Source: Advenella sp048381675
GTDB taxonomy: Bacteria > Pseudomonadota > Gammaproteobacteria > Burkholderiales > Burkholderiaceae_B
Assembly: GCF_048381675.1 (NCBI RefSeq)
Contig: NZ_JBLWIS010000001.1
Location: forward strand, 62,001 to 126,000
Length of the DNA: 64,000 bases
Reading direction: 5' to 3'
Positions 8,897 through 16,951 of the stretch are shown here, piece after piece (position 1 is the first letter of the stretch; every line of letters starts with the position of its first letter). The position numbers and the translations under genes were made by a program. The notes under the pieces were generated by a model. The model was not told the origin of the DNA and did not search any database. It saw nothing but the letters and a program-made list of their open reading frames with translations.

Positions 8897-9305
8897 ACGC
8901 AGACCTTTTTTTTACATTCATCAACTGGAACAGCTTGTTAGATTGCAGTTGGAGAGCACCTTGAATCCCCTGGGGGTCACCGCAGGTCAGTACATGATAT
9001 TAAGTCTTATTAGTCACCATGAGCCCATATCATCGGCTGAGTTGTCACGGCTTGTCAGGATTACGGCTCAATCAATGGGTGAGTTCATAAAATATTTGGA
9101 GCGTAAAGACTGGATTCTTCGAAGGGAAGATCCGTCTAACAAGCGCGTGTTGCTCATCGAGACAACGGTGGAGGGGCGTGTTTTGCTTCGCCGGTGTGAA
9201 CAAGAGGTGGACAATTTGGAAAGGGAGTTTTTCAAGTCGGTGTCGGCACAGGAAATGACGCTGCTTGAAGGCATTCTTAAGAAGTTAAGTGCCGGGCAAC
9301 ATTAA
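8886..9305 (+). CDS. MarR-family transcriptional regulator
   Basis: 139 aa. Winged-helix region: SSAELSRLVRITAQSMGEFIKYLERKDWILRREDPSNKRVLLIETT (residues about 50-95), with the wing DPSNKR typical of MarR. The N-terminal and C-terminal helices form the dimer interface. The ATG overlaps the end of the acyl-CoA dehydrogenase gene. In many bacteria a MarR protein (CouR, FerR, HcaR types) represses hydroxycinnamate genes and is released by the CoA thioester; the neighbourhood fits that model. Candidate operator: the palindrome at 4119-4132. Confidence 0.92.
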   Translation: MSSKRRPFFYIHQLEQLVRLQLESTLNPLGVTAGQYMILSLISHHEPISSAELSRLVRITAQSMGEFIKYLERKDWILRREDPSNKRVLLIETTVEGRVLLRRCEQEVDNLEREFFKSVSAQEMTLLEGILKKLSAGQH

Positions 9306-9422
9306 GGTGTCAGGTGTATTGACTTCTCAGTGAGTCATGAAAATGGTGATGGATCATCTGGAAATCAATATTCAGTTATAGGCGGGAAGGAATTGTGAAA
9401 ATGAGGTTTTACTTGGTTACGG

Positions 9423-10151
9423 ATGTATATTATGCCTAAAAAATCATCAACGTTATCAATGGCTGATAATAATCCCTCGGCGGGTGGTGTGGCCGCTGTT
9501 GACAGGGCATTATCCTTGTTGGTTTCTTTTAATAAGGACGATGAGTATCTGTCTTTGATGGAGCTTGCCGACCGTACAAAAATGTACAAAAGTACCATTT
9601 TAAGACTGCTGGCCTCTCTTGAACACTATGGCCTGGTTCGCAGAACCGAGCAGGGACGGTATGGGCTTGGAGAGACGGTTGCCCAGTTATACGGGGTATA
9701 TAACGCTTCATTTTCTCAGGCAGATGTCATTCTTCCCGTGCTTAAGGCATTGGTGGAAAAAACAAAGGAAAGTGCCTCGTATCATGTCATTAGCGGTAAG
9801 GGACGATTATGTTTGCATCGTATTAATTCGCCGCTGCCTATCAGCTATCAAACAAGTGTTGGTGATATTTTACCCCTGGATCAAGGGTCGGGGGGGCGAG
9901 TTCTGCAGGCCTTCAGTGGCGCTAAGGGGGAGATTTATGACCAAATTCGTAAAGAAGGCGTGATTGTGCTCGATGGTGACAGAATGCCCGATTTGGCAGG
10001 TGTTTCTGCCGCGGTATTCAATGCCAACAATGAGCTGGTTGGGGCAATTACATTAACGATGCCCTCCAGCAGGCTGGTGCCTTCTTTTAAAGAAGATGTT
10101 TTACAGGCGGCCCTGACTTTAAGTCGAAAACTGGGTTTTGTAAAAAAATAA
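9423..10151 (+). CDS. IclR-family transcriptional regulator
   Basis: 242 aa. Winged HTH at about residues 25-85 (AVDRALSLLVSF, LMELADRTKMYKSTILRLLASLEHYGLVRR), then an IclR effector-binding domain (LGETVAQLYGVY, YHVISGKGRLCLHRINS, LPLDQGSGGRVLQAF, GVSAAVFNANNELVGAITLTMPSSR). An ATG at 9432 is an alternative start; neither has a strong Shine-Dalgarno sequence. It precedes a six-gene gentisate-type operon on the same strand, but a terminator separates them. It probably controls that operon through the twin palindromes at 10402-10438. Confidence 0.92.
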   Translation: MYIMPKKSSTLSMADNNPSAGGVAAVDRALSLLVSFNKDDEYLSLMELADRTKMYKSTILRLLASLEHYGLVRRTEQGRYGLGETVAQLYGVYNASFSQADVILPVLKALVEKTKESASYHVISGKGRLCLHRINSPLPISYQTSVGDILPLDQGSGGRVLQAFSGAKGEIYDQIRKEGVIVLDGDRMPDLAGVSAAVFNANNELVGAITLTMPSSRLVPSFKEDVLQAALTLSRKLGFVKK

Positions 10152-10154
10152 ATG

Positions 10155-10177
10155 AATGACATCCGCTGGATGTCATT
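10155..10177 (+). terminator. Hairpin after the iclR gene
   Basis: AATGACATCC and GGATGTCATT pair across a GCT loop, 4 nt after the stop codon. There is no clear U-run, so it may be an mRNA 3' stabilising hairpin. Confidence 0.5.
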
Positions 10178-10328
10178 GTAAACATGCCCGAATGGTTCGT
10201 TGTTTTTATTGGATCGATGGGTTTGCTTAAATGGGTGTGCGTATCAGATTGAGGATGGTTGCATTTATCGGGAGTTTTATTTCTTTTAGATGAAGATGCA
10301 TGAAAATTATATAAAAAACAAGATATTG

Positions 10329-10352
10329 CCAGACAAAAGTCTGGTTTTTTTT
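10329..10352 (+). terminator. Rho-independent terminator
   Basis: CCAGAC, loop AAAA, GTCTGG, followed by eight T. It insulates the operon downstream from readthrough of the IclR gene, so the operon must have its own promoter between here and 10473. Confidence 0.8.
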
Positions 10353-10401
10353 GGACTGAATAAATCTTAAATGATTGACTTTAATGTGAAAAAAAGCCAT
10401 A

Positions 10402-10438
10402 ATTCTATTATGTAGAATCAAATTCTATTAGATAGAAT
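10402..10438. promoter_or_regulatory. Twin palindromic operators, probable IclR site
   Basis: Two inverted repeats in tandem: ATTCTATTATGTAGAAT (10402-10418) and ATTCTATTAGATAGAAT (10422-10438). They start 20 bp apart, about two helical turns, which suits two dimers on one face of the helix. They lie 35 bp before the first gene of the operon, where a regulator would contact or block RNA polymerase. The IclR gene just upstream is the obvious candidate. Confidence 0.7.
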
Positions 10439-10472
10439 TTAAATATAAATACTGATTTTTTGGAGATGGGTA

Positions 10473-11363
10473 ATGAAATTGGCTAGGTTTAATGAGGGGC
10501 GTGTTGGTCTGGTGCTTGGCAATGAAGTGGCTGACCTTACCGAGGCCCTGGAAGTCGACACGACAGAGTGGCCATCAATGGGCTTGTTGCGTGTTATTGC
10601 AAATATTGAAAAGTATCAGCCGGTAATCGAAGAGGCGCTTAAAAATGCCCCGCGATACAGTCTTGATGACATCAAGCTGATCACGCCCATTCCCTGGCCA
10701 AATAAGGTTATCGCTTTCCCTGTTAATTACCATGACCATGGTCAGGAAATGCAGGCTGATTATCGGGCGACCCATCAAGGATTTTTCCTGAAGCCAAACT
10801 CTTCCTTGTCCGGAGCCGGAGAGCCTGTAGTACTTCCCGATGTAAATAATAGAGAAGTCCATCACGAGTGCGAGTTGGGTATCGTCATCGGCAAGGGCGG
10901 TAAAGATATTCCTGCTGAAAACTGGAAAGACCATATTTTTGGTTATGCCTGCCTGCTGGACATGGTTGTTCGCGGACGTGAAGAGCGTGTGGCACGAAAA
11001 GCCTATGATACTTTTTGTCCCGTTGGTCCATGGATAACAACCGCTGATGAGGTGAGTGATCCCTGTAATCTTGAAATGAAACTGTGGGTCAATGGTGAGT
11101 TGCGCCAGCATGCCAATACACGGGATCTGGTGTTGGATATCCCGGGCATGATTGAAATGGCATCCGCTGTCATGACTCTTTATCCGGGCGATATCATTGC
11201 AACAGGTACCCCGGCAGGTGTGGGCCAGGTCAAGGCCGGAGACACAATACGCATTGCCATTGATGACTTGGGTGAGATGAATATACCCGTGATACAAGGC
11301 GAGGGTGGTCGCACCTTTATTTTTGAAAAAGATTACACACCAAATATTATCAAGCAGAAATAA
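10473..11363 (+). CDS. Fumarylacetoacetate hydrolase (FAH) family protein
   Basis: 296 aa. The FAH fold is shown by NKVIAFPVNYHDHGQEM, the metal-binding acidic triad in HHECELGIVIGKGGKDI and the ATGTPAGVGQVKAGD loop near the C-terminus. In gentisate catabolism such enzymes hydrolyse fumarylpyruvate or maleylpyruvate to pyruvate and a C4 diacid. A good Shine-Dalgarno sequence (GGAGA) precedes the ATG. It is first in an operon with a gentisate dioxygenase-like gene, 2 nt downstream. No maleylpyruvate isomerase is in the window, so direct maleylpyruvate-type hydrolysis is plausible. Confidence 0.92.
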   Translation: MKLARFNEGRVGLVLGNEVADLTEALEVDTTEWPSMGLLRVIANIEKYQPVIEEALKNAPRYSLDDIKLITPIPWPNKVIAFPVNYHDHGQEMQADYRATHQGFFLKPNSSLSGAGEPVVLPDVNNREVHHECELGIVIGKGGKDIPAENWKDHIFGYACLLDMVVRGREERVARKAYDTFCPVGPWITTADEVSDPCNLEMKLWVNGELRQHANTRDLVLDIPGMIEMASAVMTLYPGDIIATGTPAGVGQVKAGDTIRIAIDDLGEMNIPVIQGEGGRTFIFEKDYTPNIIKQK

Positions 11364-11365
11364 TC

Positions 11366-12310
11366 ATGAAAAATCAAATAGACACATTGGAAAAGCTTTA
11401 TGAGGCATTTGATGGCTTAAGCGTAGAAGGGGGGTGGCACCGTCGCACGCCATCATTATGGCCAGAGCCCAGAAAAACCATGCATCCTTTTATGTGGACT
11501 TATGAGTCTGTGAAGCCCATTCTTGATGCGGCCGGTCATTTGGTGAGTACAGAGTTTGCAGAGCGCCGCAACTTAACCATGACCAATCCCATGGAAGGCA
11601 ATATTTATTCTACCGTCAGGACCATGGTTGCGGCTTATCAAATGATCAAACCCGGCGAAACCGCAGCCTCGCATAGACATACCCCCAATGCGCTCAGGAT
11701 TATCCTGGAAGGTCACGGCAGCTATACGACGGTAGAGGGCACGCGGGTTGAAATGCGTCCGGGTGATGTTTTACTGACACCTAGCATGATGTGGCACTCG
11801 CATGAGAACGTGGGGAATGAAGATTGTTATTGGGTGGATATTTTAGATGTCCCACTTGTGCATTTGCTTGAGCCCATGTTTTTTGAGCGTCATCCCAACC
11901 GTGTCGAGGACGATTTTGTGAATGCAGAAGAGTCTCCTATTGCATTTCGTTGGGAAAACACCTTGAAAAATCTTGAGGCGGCCGGCGAAAGTGGCCATCC
12001 TATGGCTGAGCGCGAAGTGCAGTTGGGTAACCCCGCGATGGTGTCGATTGCGTTATTTGTGCAGCAGTTTGGCGCAGGGTTTGCATCTGCCCGTAAACGG
12101 ACAACCGCCAATCAGATTTTCACCGTTCTTGAGGGATCAGGAAAAACCTATGTGGATGACCAGGTGTTCGAGTGGAAAAAGGGCGATGTCATTGCGGTGC
12201 CCGGCTGGAGGCCTTACAGGCATGAGGTGTTGGAGCCTTCCTATATGGTATGCGCAACGGATGCCCCGGTTTATGCCGGCTTAAATCTGTTGCGTGAAGA
12301 AATTAATTAA
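11366..12310 (+). CDS. Gentisate 1,2-dioxygenase-like bicupin
   Basis: 314 aa, two cupin domains. The first cupin (about residues 90-165) has the Fe(II) ligands in SHRHTPNALRIILEGHGSY and WHSHENVG, matching the gentisate/1-hydroxy-2-naphthoate dioxygenase family; the second cupin (residues about 220-310) looks degenerate, as is usual. It would cleave the ring of gentisate, or a substituted gentisate, between C1 and C2 with O2. Slightly shorter than the classical 340-350 aa enzymes. It sits between the FAH hydrolase and a Bug protein, with an FAD hydroxylase downstream, which supports a hydroxybenzoate-to-gentisate route. Confidence 0.88.
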   Translation: MKNQIDTLEKLYEAFDGLSVEGGWHRRTPSLWPEPRKTMHPFMWTYESVKPILDAAGHLVSTEFAERRNLTMTNPMEGNIYSTVRTMVAAYQMIKPGETAASHRHTPNALRIILEGHGSYTTVEGTRVEMRPGDVLLTPSMMWHSHENVGNEDCYWVDILDVPLVHLLEPMFFERHPNRVEDDFVNAEESPIAFRWENTLKNLEAAGESGHPMAEREVQLGNPAMVSIALFVQQFGAGFASARKRTTANQIFTVLEGSGKTYVDDQVFEWKKGDVIAVPGWRPYRHEVLEPSYMVCATDAPVYAGLNLLREEIN

Positions 12311-12330
12311 ATGCTGATCTGGAGACATAC

Positions 12331-13302
12331 ATGAAAATCCATAAAAATTTATTAAGAAATATTGTGTTAGGTGTTTTGGCTTTGGGAACCAGTGCGGCAT
12401 TTGGCGCGGAAACATATCCCCAAAGACCAATCAAAATCGTTGTGCCTTATCAACCGGGCAGTGTCGTAGATACGACCAGTCGAAAAATTGCCGATCAGTT
12501 GTCAAAACGTTTGAACCAGCCGGTTGTGGTTGAAAACAAAACGGGGGCTTTCGGTCTGATTGCCTTGAAAGCGCTTAGGGATGCTCCTGCAGATGGCTAT
12601 ACATTAATGGTGGATACGCCTGCCATTGCAATTAATCCAAGCGTTCGCAAAGTTGACTATGATCCTTATACAGATATTCAGCCGATTGCACAGTTAATGG
12701 CTTTGCCTTTTGTTGTGGCTATTAATCCGACTGTTCCCGCGAAAAACCTCGAAGAATTCATCGCGTATGGTAAACAGAATGAAGGCAAAATGAATATTGC
12801 CGAGGGGGGGACGTCAACATTACTGGCCAGTCTTCTGTTTGGCATGGAAACAGGCGTAAAGATGCAAACCATTAGCTATAAAGGTGCGGCGCCTGCTGTC
12901 ATGGCGGTGCTTCAGAATGAGTGTCAGGTGATCCCCATTGATTTGGCGAATCTTGCGTCACATATCAAGGCTGGAAAAATGATAGGTTTGTTGACGACAG
13001 GGGAAAAAAGATCACCTATGTTGCCAGATGTTCCTACCGCTAAAGAGGTGGGGCTTGACAATTTTAATGTTTCAACCTGGTTTGGTTTGTTTGCCAAAAA
13101 AGGCACGCCTCAAGAGATTTTGGATAAATTGAATGCGGTGATTAGCGATACGTTTAATGATCCTGATTACAAAGAGTATGTGGAAGCTCGTGGCGCGACG
13201 CTGAATCCCTATTCGGTTGAGGAATTTACTGAGTTCTTTAATAACGATGTAAAAACCTGGGCCAAAATAGTTAAAGACTCTGGCGTAAAGTTTGAGCAGT
13301 AA
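12331..13302 (+). CDS. Bug/TctC-family periplasmic substrate-binding protein
   Basis: 323 aa. Signal peptide residues 1-25 (ends FGA), then mature ETYPQRPIKIVVPYQPGSVVDTTSR, the Bug ligand loop, and VVENKTGAFGLIALKAL. Shine-Dalgarno CTGGAG before the ATG. It is embedded in the gentisate-type operon, so it probably captures the hydroxybenzoate or a related acid; no membrane partners are nearby. Confidence 0.93.
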   Translation: MKIHKNLLRNIVLGVLALGTSAAFGAETYPQRPIKIVVPYQPGSVVDTTSRKIADQLSKRLNQPVVVENKTGAFGLIALKALRDAPADGYTLMVDTPAIAINPSVRKVDYDPYTDIQPIAQLMALPFVVAINPTVPAKNLEEFIAYGKQNEGKMNIAEGGTSTLLASLLFGMETGVKMQTISYKGAAPAVMAVLQNECQVIPIDLANLASHIKAGKMIGLLTTGEKRSPMLPDVPTAKEVGLDNFNVSTWFGLFAKKGTPQEILDKLNAVISDTFNDPDYKEYVEARGATLNPYSVEEFTEFFNNDVKTWAKIVKDSGVKFEQ

Positions 13303-13330
13303 TACTGACTTCAGTTTATAGGACAAAATC

Positions 13331-14530
13331 ATGAAAAAAGATATAAAAGTAATTATTGCTGGTGGTGGCATTGGTGGTTTGTCGGCAGCATTGGCGTTAT
13401 TGAAGCAAGGCTTTGATGTAGACGTCTATGAACAGGCCAAAGAACTGAGGGAAGTTGGTGCAGGGATCCAGATAAGCCCTAATGGCAGTCGTGCCCTGGA
13501 TGCGTTGGGTGTTTATGATCAAGTTAAAGCAGATTCTTGTAATCCTGAGAAAAAAGAGTTTCGACTGTGGAATACCGGAAAGTCATGGTTGCTTTTTGAT
13601 CTTGGAGATGAGGCAGTTGAAAAATACGGTTATCCCTATTTAACGGTTTATCGTCCCGACTTGCTCAAAGCATTGATTGATGGTGTCGAGGCCATAAAAC
13701 CAAACGCCATTCATCTTGACAGTAAAGTGCATTCTTTTGTCCAGGACAAGGATTCCATCAAGCTTAAACTTGAAAATGGTCAGGAAATAAGCGGTGATCT
13801 GCTGATTGGTGCGGACGGGGTGCGTTCGGCCATTCGTAATCAATTGTGGGGGCCAACGAATCCTAATTTTTCAGGGATGGTTGCGTGGCGCGGTGTGATT
13901 CCAATGAAGAACCTGCCAGAACACTTGCAAAAAATGGTGGGTTCAACCTGGATTGGACCCGGAGGTCATGCCGTTAATTATCCCTTGCACAGGGGTGAGA
14001 TCATGAACTTTGTGGGCACCATAGAGCGTAAAGACTGGCAAGTTGAATCCTGGAGCACGCAAGGCACGGTGGAAGAATGTCTGAATGACTTCAAAGGCTG
14101 GCATGAAGATGTCCAAACCATGATTCGCTTATCACCCCAGTTATTTAAATGGGCGCTGATGCAGCGCGATCCGATACCTCAATGGACTAAGGGAAGGGTG
14201 ACATTGGTTGGAGATGCCGCACATGCGACGTTACCTTTCCTCGCACAGGGGGCCGTTCAGTCTATTGAAGATGGCGTGGTGCTGGCAAGGTGTCTGGATA
14301 AATATGTCCATGATTTGCCATTGGCATTTGAAAAATATGAAAGTGCCAGGATTGAGCGGACAAGCAAAATGGTGCGTGGTGCGACGGCCAATACCGGACG
14401 TTTTCATAGCGCCGAGCTGGAAACTGAAGCGGGTGCTGAAGCCTATCTGCAACGTGAGTGGAGCAGTAACCCTATTGCTGACAGGTATGACTGGCTGTAT
14501 CGCTACGACGTCTTGACAGCTGAAATTTAA
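13331..14530 (+). CDS. FAD-dependent aromatic hydroxylase, 3-hydroxybenzoate 6-monooxygenase-like
   Basis: 399 aa, group A flavin monooxygenase. GGGIGGLSAALAL at residues 11-23 binds the FAD ADP moiety, LLIGADGVRSAIR near residue 160 is the DG motif, and TLVGDAAHATLPFLAQG near residue 295 is the GD motif with the conserved proline. Overall it resembles 3-hydroxybenzoate 6-hydroxylases and salicylate hydroxylases. With a gentisate-type dioxygenase in the operon, conversion of 3-hydroxybenzoate (or a methyl derivative) to gentisate by NAD(P)H and O2 is the best guess. AGGA precedes the ATG. Confidence 0.9.
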   Translation: MKKDIKVIIAGGGIGGLSAALALLKQGFDVDVYEQAKELREVGAGIQISPNGSRALDALGVYDQVKADSCNPEKKEFRLWNTGKSWLLFDLGDEAVEKYGYPYLTVYRPDLLKALIDGVEAIKPNAIHLDSKVHSFVQDKDSIKLKLENGQEISGDLLIGADGVRSAIRNQLWGPTNPNFSGMVAWRGVIPMKNLPEHLQKMVGSTWIGPGGHAVNYPLHRGEIMNFVGTIERKDWQVESWSTQGTVEECLNDFKGWHEDVQTMIRLSPQLFKWALMQRDPIPQWTKGRVTLVGDAAHATLPFLAQGAVQSIEDGVVLARCLDKYVHDLPLAFEKYESARIERTSKMVRGATANTGRFHSAELETEAGAEAYLQREWSSNPIADRYDWLYRYDVLTAEI

Positions 14531-14560
14531 TCAAAACACACCAATATAAAAGAGAAGTTC

Positions 14561-15487
14561 ATGTCAAATCATACTGGCGATACCGTGTTGATTAGTGAAG
14601 TAGGCCCAAGGGATGGCTTGCAGAGTATTAAGACAATTATGCCAACCGCCTTCAAGCTTAAATGGATTTCAGCGCTTTATGATGCGGGAGTCAGGGAAAT
14701 TGAAGTGGGTTCTTTTGTTCCCAGCAAGCTGTTGCCACAATTGGCCGATACAGCCGAAGTGGTGGCGCATGCATTGCAGCACCCTGGCCTGACCGTGATG
14801 GCCCTGGTGCCGAATTTGCGCGGTGCGATCTCGGCTTTTGAAGCGGGTGTGCATAAAATTACCTTGCCTGTTTCTGCAAGTGTTGCCCATTCTCTGGCCA
14901 ATGTGCGCAAGACACCGGAAGAAATGATTGAAGAGGCAAAGCGCATTGTTGCCTATCGTGATGCAAATTTTCCGGCTATTAGCATAGAGGCGGGTATTTC
15001 AACCGCTTTTGGTTGTACGCTCCAGGGCAAAGTCGAGGAGGATGATGTTATTCGTCTTTCAGTCATGGCTGCCGAGGCCGGTATTGATGATATCGGGCTG
15101 TCCGATACCACTGGCTATGCAAATCCCGGACAGGTGCGCCGGTTATTTAGACGGCTATTTGATGAAGTCGGTGATAAGGCAGGTGCGGCACATATGCATA
15201 ATACCCGAGGTCTTGGGATTGCAAATTGCCTTGCCGCTTTTGAAGAGGGTGTCAGAACGTTTGATTCATCTCAGGGCGGGTTGGGAGGGTGTCCGTATGC
15301 GCCAGGGGCTTCAGGAAATGTGGTTACCGAGGATCTGGTGTTTATGTTTGAGGCGATGAATGTAAAGACCCATATCAATTATGAAAAATTAATGCAGGCA
15401 CGGGTTGCTTTGCAGGAAGGTTTGCCAAATGAGCCCATCTATGGAATGACGCCCGAGGCTGGCTTACCTAAAGGGTTCATTCAATAA
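14561..15487 (+). CDS. HMG-CoA lyase-like protein
   Basis: 308 aa TIM barrel of the HMGL family. N-terminal SEVGPRDGLQSI carries the metal and catalytic residues, and the signature loop GLGGCPYAPGASGNVVTEDL (residues about 244-263) holds the catalytic Cys. It cleaves a 3-hydroxy-3-methylacyl-CoA to acetyl-CoA plus an oxo acid. Because it is followed by a class III CoA transferase and preceded by ring-cleavage genes, a citramalyl-CoA or malyl-CoA-type lyase role is considered rather than leucine catabolism. Good Shine-Dalgarno (AGAGAAG). Confidence 0.9.
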   Translation: MSNHTGDTVLISEVGPRDGLQSIKTIMPTAFKLKWISALYDAGVREIEVGSFVPSKLLPQLADTAEVVAHALQHPGLTVMALVPNLRGAISAFEAGVHKITLPVSASVAHSLANVRKTPEEMIEEAKRIVAYRDANFPAISIEAGISTAFGCTLQGKVEEDDVIRLSVMAAEAGIDDIGLSDTTGYANPGQVRRLFRRLFDEVGDKAGAAHMHNTRGLGIANCLAAFEEGVRTFDSSQGGLGGCPYAPGASGNVVTEDLVFMFEAMNVKTHINYEKLMQARVALQEGLPNEPIYGMTPEAGLPKGFIQ

Positions 15488-15513
15488 CAATAATTAATAA
15501 TACAGGAGCAATA

Positions 15514-16707
15514 ATGTCTGAAGATAAAAAACTGCCTTTGGAAGGTGTTAGGGTTGTTGAGTTTACCCACATGGTGATGGGGCCAACATGTGGAATGGTG
15601 CTGGCTGACTTGGGGGCTGAAGTCATTAAGATAGAGCCGGTGAAAGGTGATAGCACCAGACATTTAATGGGGTCGGGCGCGGGTTTTTTCCCACTTTTCA
15701 ATCGAAATAAAAAAAGTATTGCTCTTGATTTGCAAAGTCCAGAGGGTATAGAGATCGCGTATAAATTGATCTCAACGGCGGATATTGTCAGTGAGAACTT
15801 CAAGTCCGGCACCATGCAAAAACTTGGCCTGGATTATGAGTCTTTACGTCGTCAAAACGAAAGTTTGATTTACGTGAGTCATAAGGGGTTTTTGTCCGGT
15901 CCCTATGCCCATCGTACAGCGCTTGATGAGGTGGTACAGATGATGGGGGGGCTTGCGTATATGACAGGTCGCTCAGGGGATCCTTTAAGAGCCGGCACCA
16001 GTATTAATGACATTATGGGAGGCCTGTTTGGTGCAATAGGTGCCATGGCGGCGCTTATGCAGCGTACACATACCGGTAAAGGAATGGAAGTCCAATCGGC
16101 TCTATTTGAGAATAATGTGTTTTTGGTGGCGCAGCATATGATGCAATATGCGGTTACTGGAAATGCGGCAAAACCAATGCCAGAGCGGATTTCCGCATGG
16201 GGTATTTACGATGTTTTCACCTTGAAAGATGATGAACAGGTGTTTCTTGGTGTGGTCAGTGATACCCAGTGGGATCTTTTTTGTAATGCTTTCGGTTTCA
16301 AGGATTTGCGTGCTGATGATCGGTTGAAATCCAATAATGCCCGAGTCCAGCAAAGGTCCTGGTTGATGCCTGCGCTGCGTGAGAGATTGGCAGGGTTTAG
16401 TGCTAAAGAGATCATGGCAGTTTTTGAAAAACATGGTTTACCTTTTGCTCCTATTTCCAAACCACAGGATCTTTTCGATGATATCCATTTAAAAACAACG
16501 GGTGGGCTTGAAACCATGTCGCTTCCGAATGGTAAAGAGACTGTCGTGCCACTTTTGCCTATTACATTAGGGGGGGATCGGCTTCATATACGTATGGGCC
16601 CCCCAAAAATTGGTCAGAACAGTCTGGAGTTATTGACTGAATTAGGTTATTCCGAGATTGAGGTGAAACAGCTTTTTGATGGAAATGTTGTGCAAGCCGT
16701 TGCTTAA
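15514..16707 (+). CDS. Class III (CaiB/BaiF) CoA transferase
   Basis: 397 aa. N-terminal GVRVVEFTHMVMGPTCGMVLADLGAEVIKIE and NRNKKSIALDL are hallmark segments of family III CoA transferases; the likely catalytic Asp lies in TALDEVVQMMGG (residues about 132-143). It would move CoA from succinyl-CoA or another donor onto a carboxylic acid. It lies 26 bp behind the HMG-CoA lyase-like gene with a good AGGAG site. The two together match a transferase/lyase pair such as that for citramalate. Last gene of the operon. Confidence 0.92.
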   Translation: MSEDKKLPLEGVRVVEFTHMVMGPTCGMVLADLGAEVIKIEPVKGDSTRHLMGSGAGFFPLFNRNKKSIALDLQSPEGIEIAYKLISTADIVSENFKSGTMQKLGLDYESLRRQNESLIYVSHKGFLSGPYAHRTALDEVVQMMGGLAYMTGRSGDPLRAGTSINDIMGGLFGAIGAMAALMQRTHTGKGMEVQSALFENNVFLVAQHMMQYAVTGNAAKPMPERISAWGIYDVFTLKDDEQVFLGVVSDTQWDLFCNAFGFKDLRADDRLKSNNARVQQRSWLMPALRERLAGFSAKEIMAVFEKHGLPFAPISKPQDLFDDIHLKTTGGLETMSLPNGKETVVPLLPITLGGDRLHIRMGPPKIGQNSLELLTELGYSEIEVKQLFDGNVVQAVA

Positions 16708-16810
16708 GAATGTTCCCTTTGTTGGTGGTTTTCCAGCAGGAGTTGCCAAAATGTCCGCTAATGATTTTATGGGGTGGGCATTGGATGTTTTTTTCTGTGT
16801 GACGTCATTG

Positions 16811-16840
16811 CTCGTTCCCACGCTCCCGCGTGGTAACGAG
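16811..16840. repeat. REP-like palindrome, copy 2
   Basis: CTCGTTCCCACGC pairs with GCGTGGTAACGAG, one internal mismatch. It lies in a 3' intergenic region. Confidence 0.8.
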
Positions 16841-16907
16841 CGTAATAGAAGCTCGCTACCAGTTCAATTAGCTAGGCTCACGGCCATGACCGGTATGCCT
16901 AACTGAA

Positions 16908-16937
16908 AAAAGGAATAGCTTTTATGCTATTCCTTTT
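16908..16937. terminator. Bidirectional terminator
   Basis: AAAAGGAATAGC and GCTATTCCTTTT form a 12-bp stem. The A- and T-rich ends make it work on both strands, between the convergent CoA transferase and autotransporter genes. Confidence 0.85.
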
Positions 16938-16951
16938 AGCGTTAAGGCTAT

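Noticed and set aside
16676..16906. Small frame with LVPTLPRGNE
   Set aside because: Same cause: translation of a REP-like repeat after the CoA transferase.
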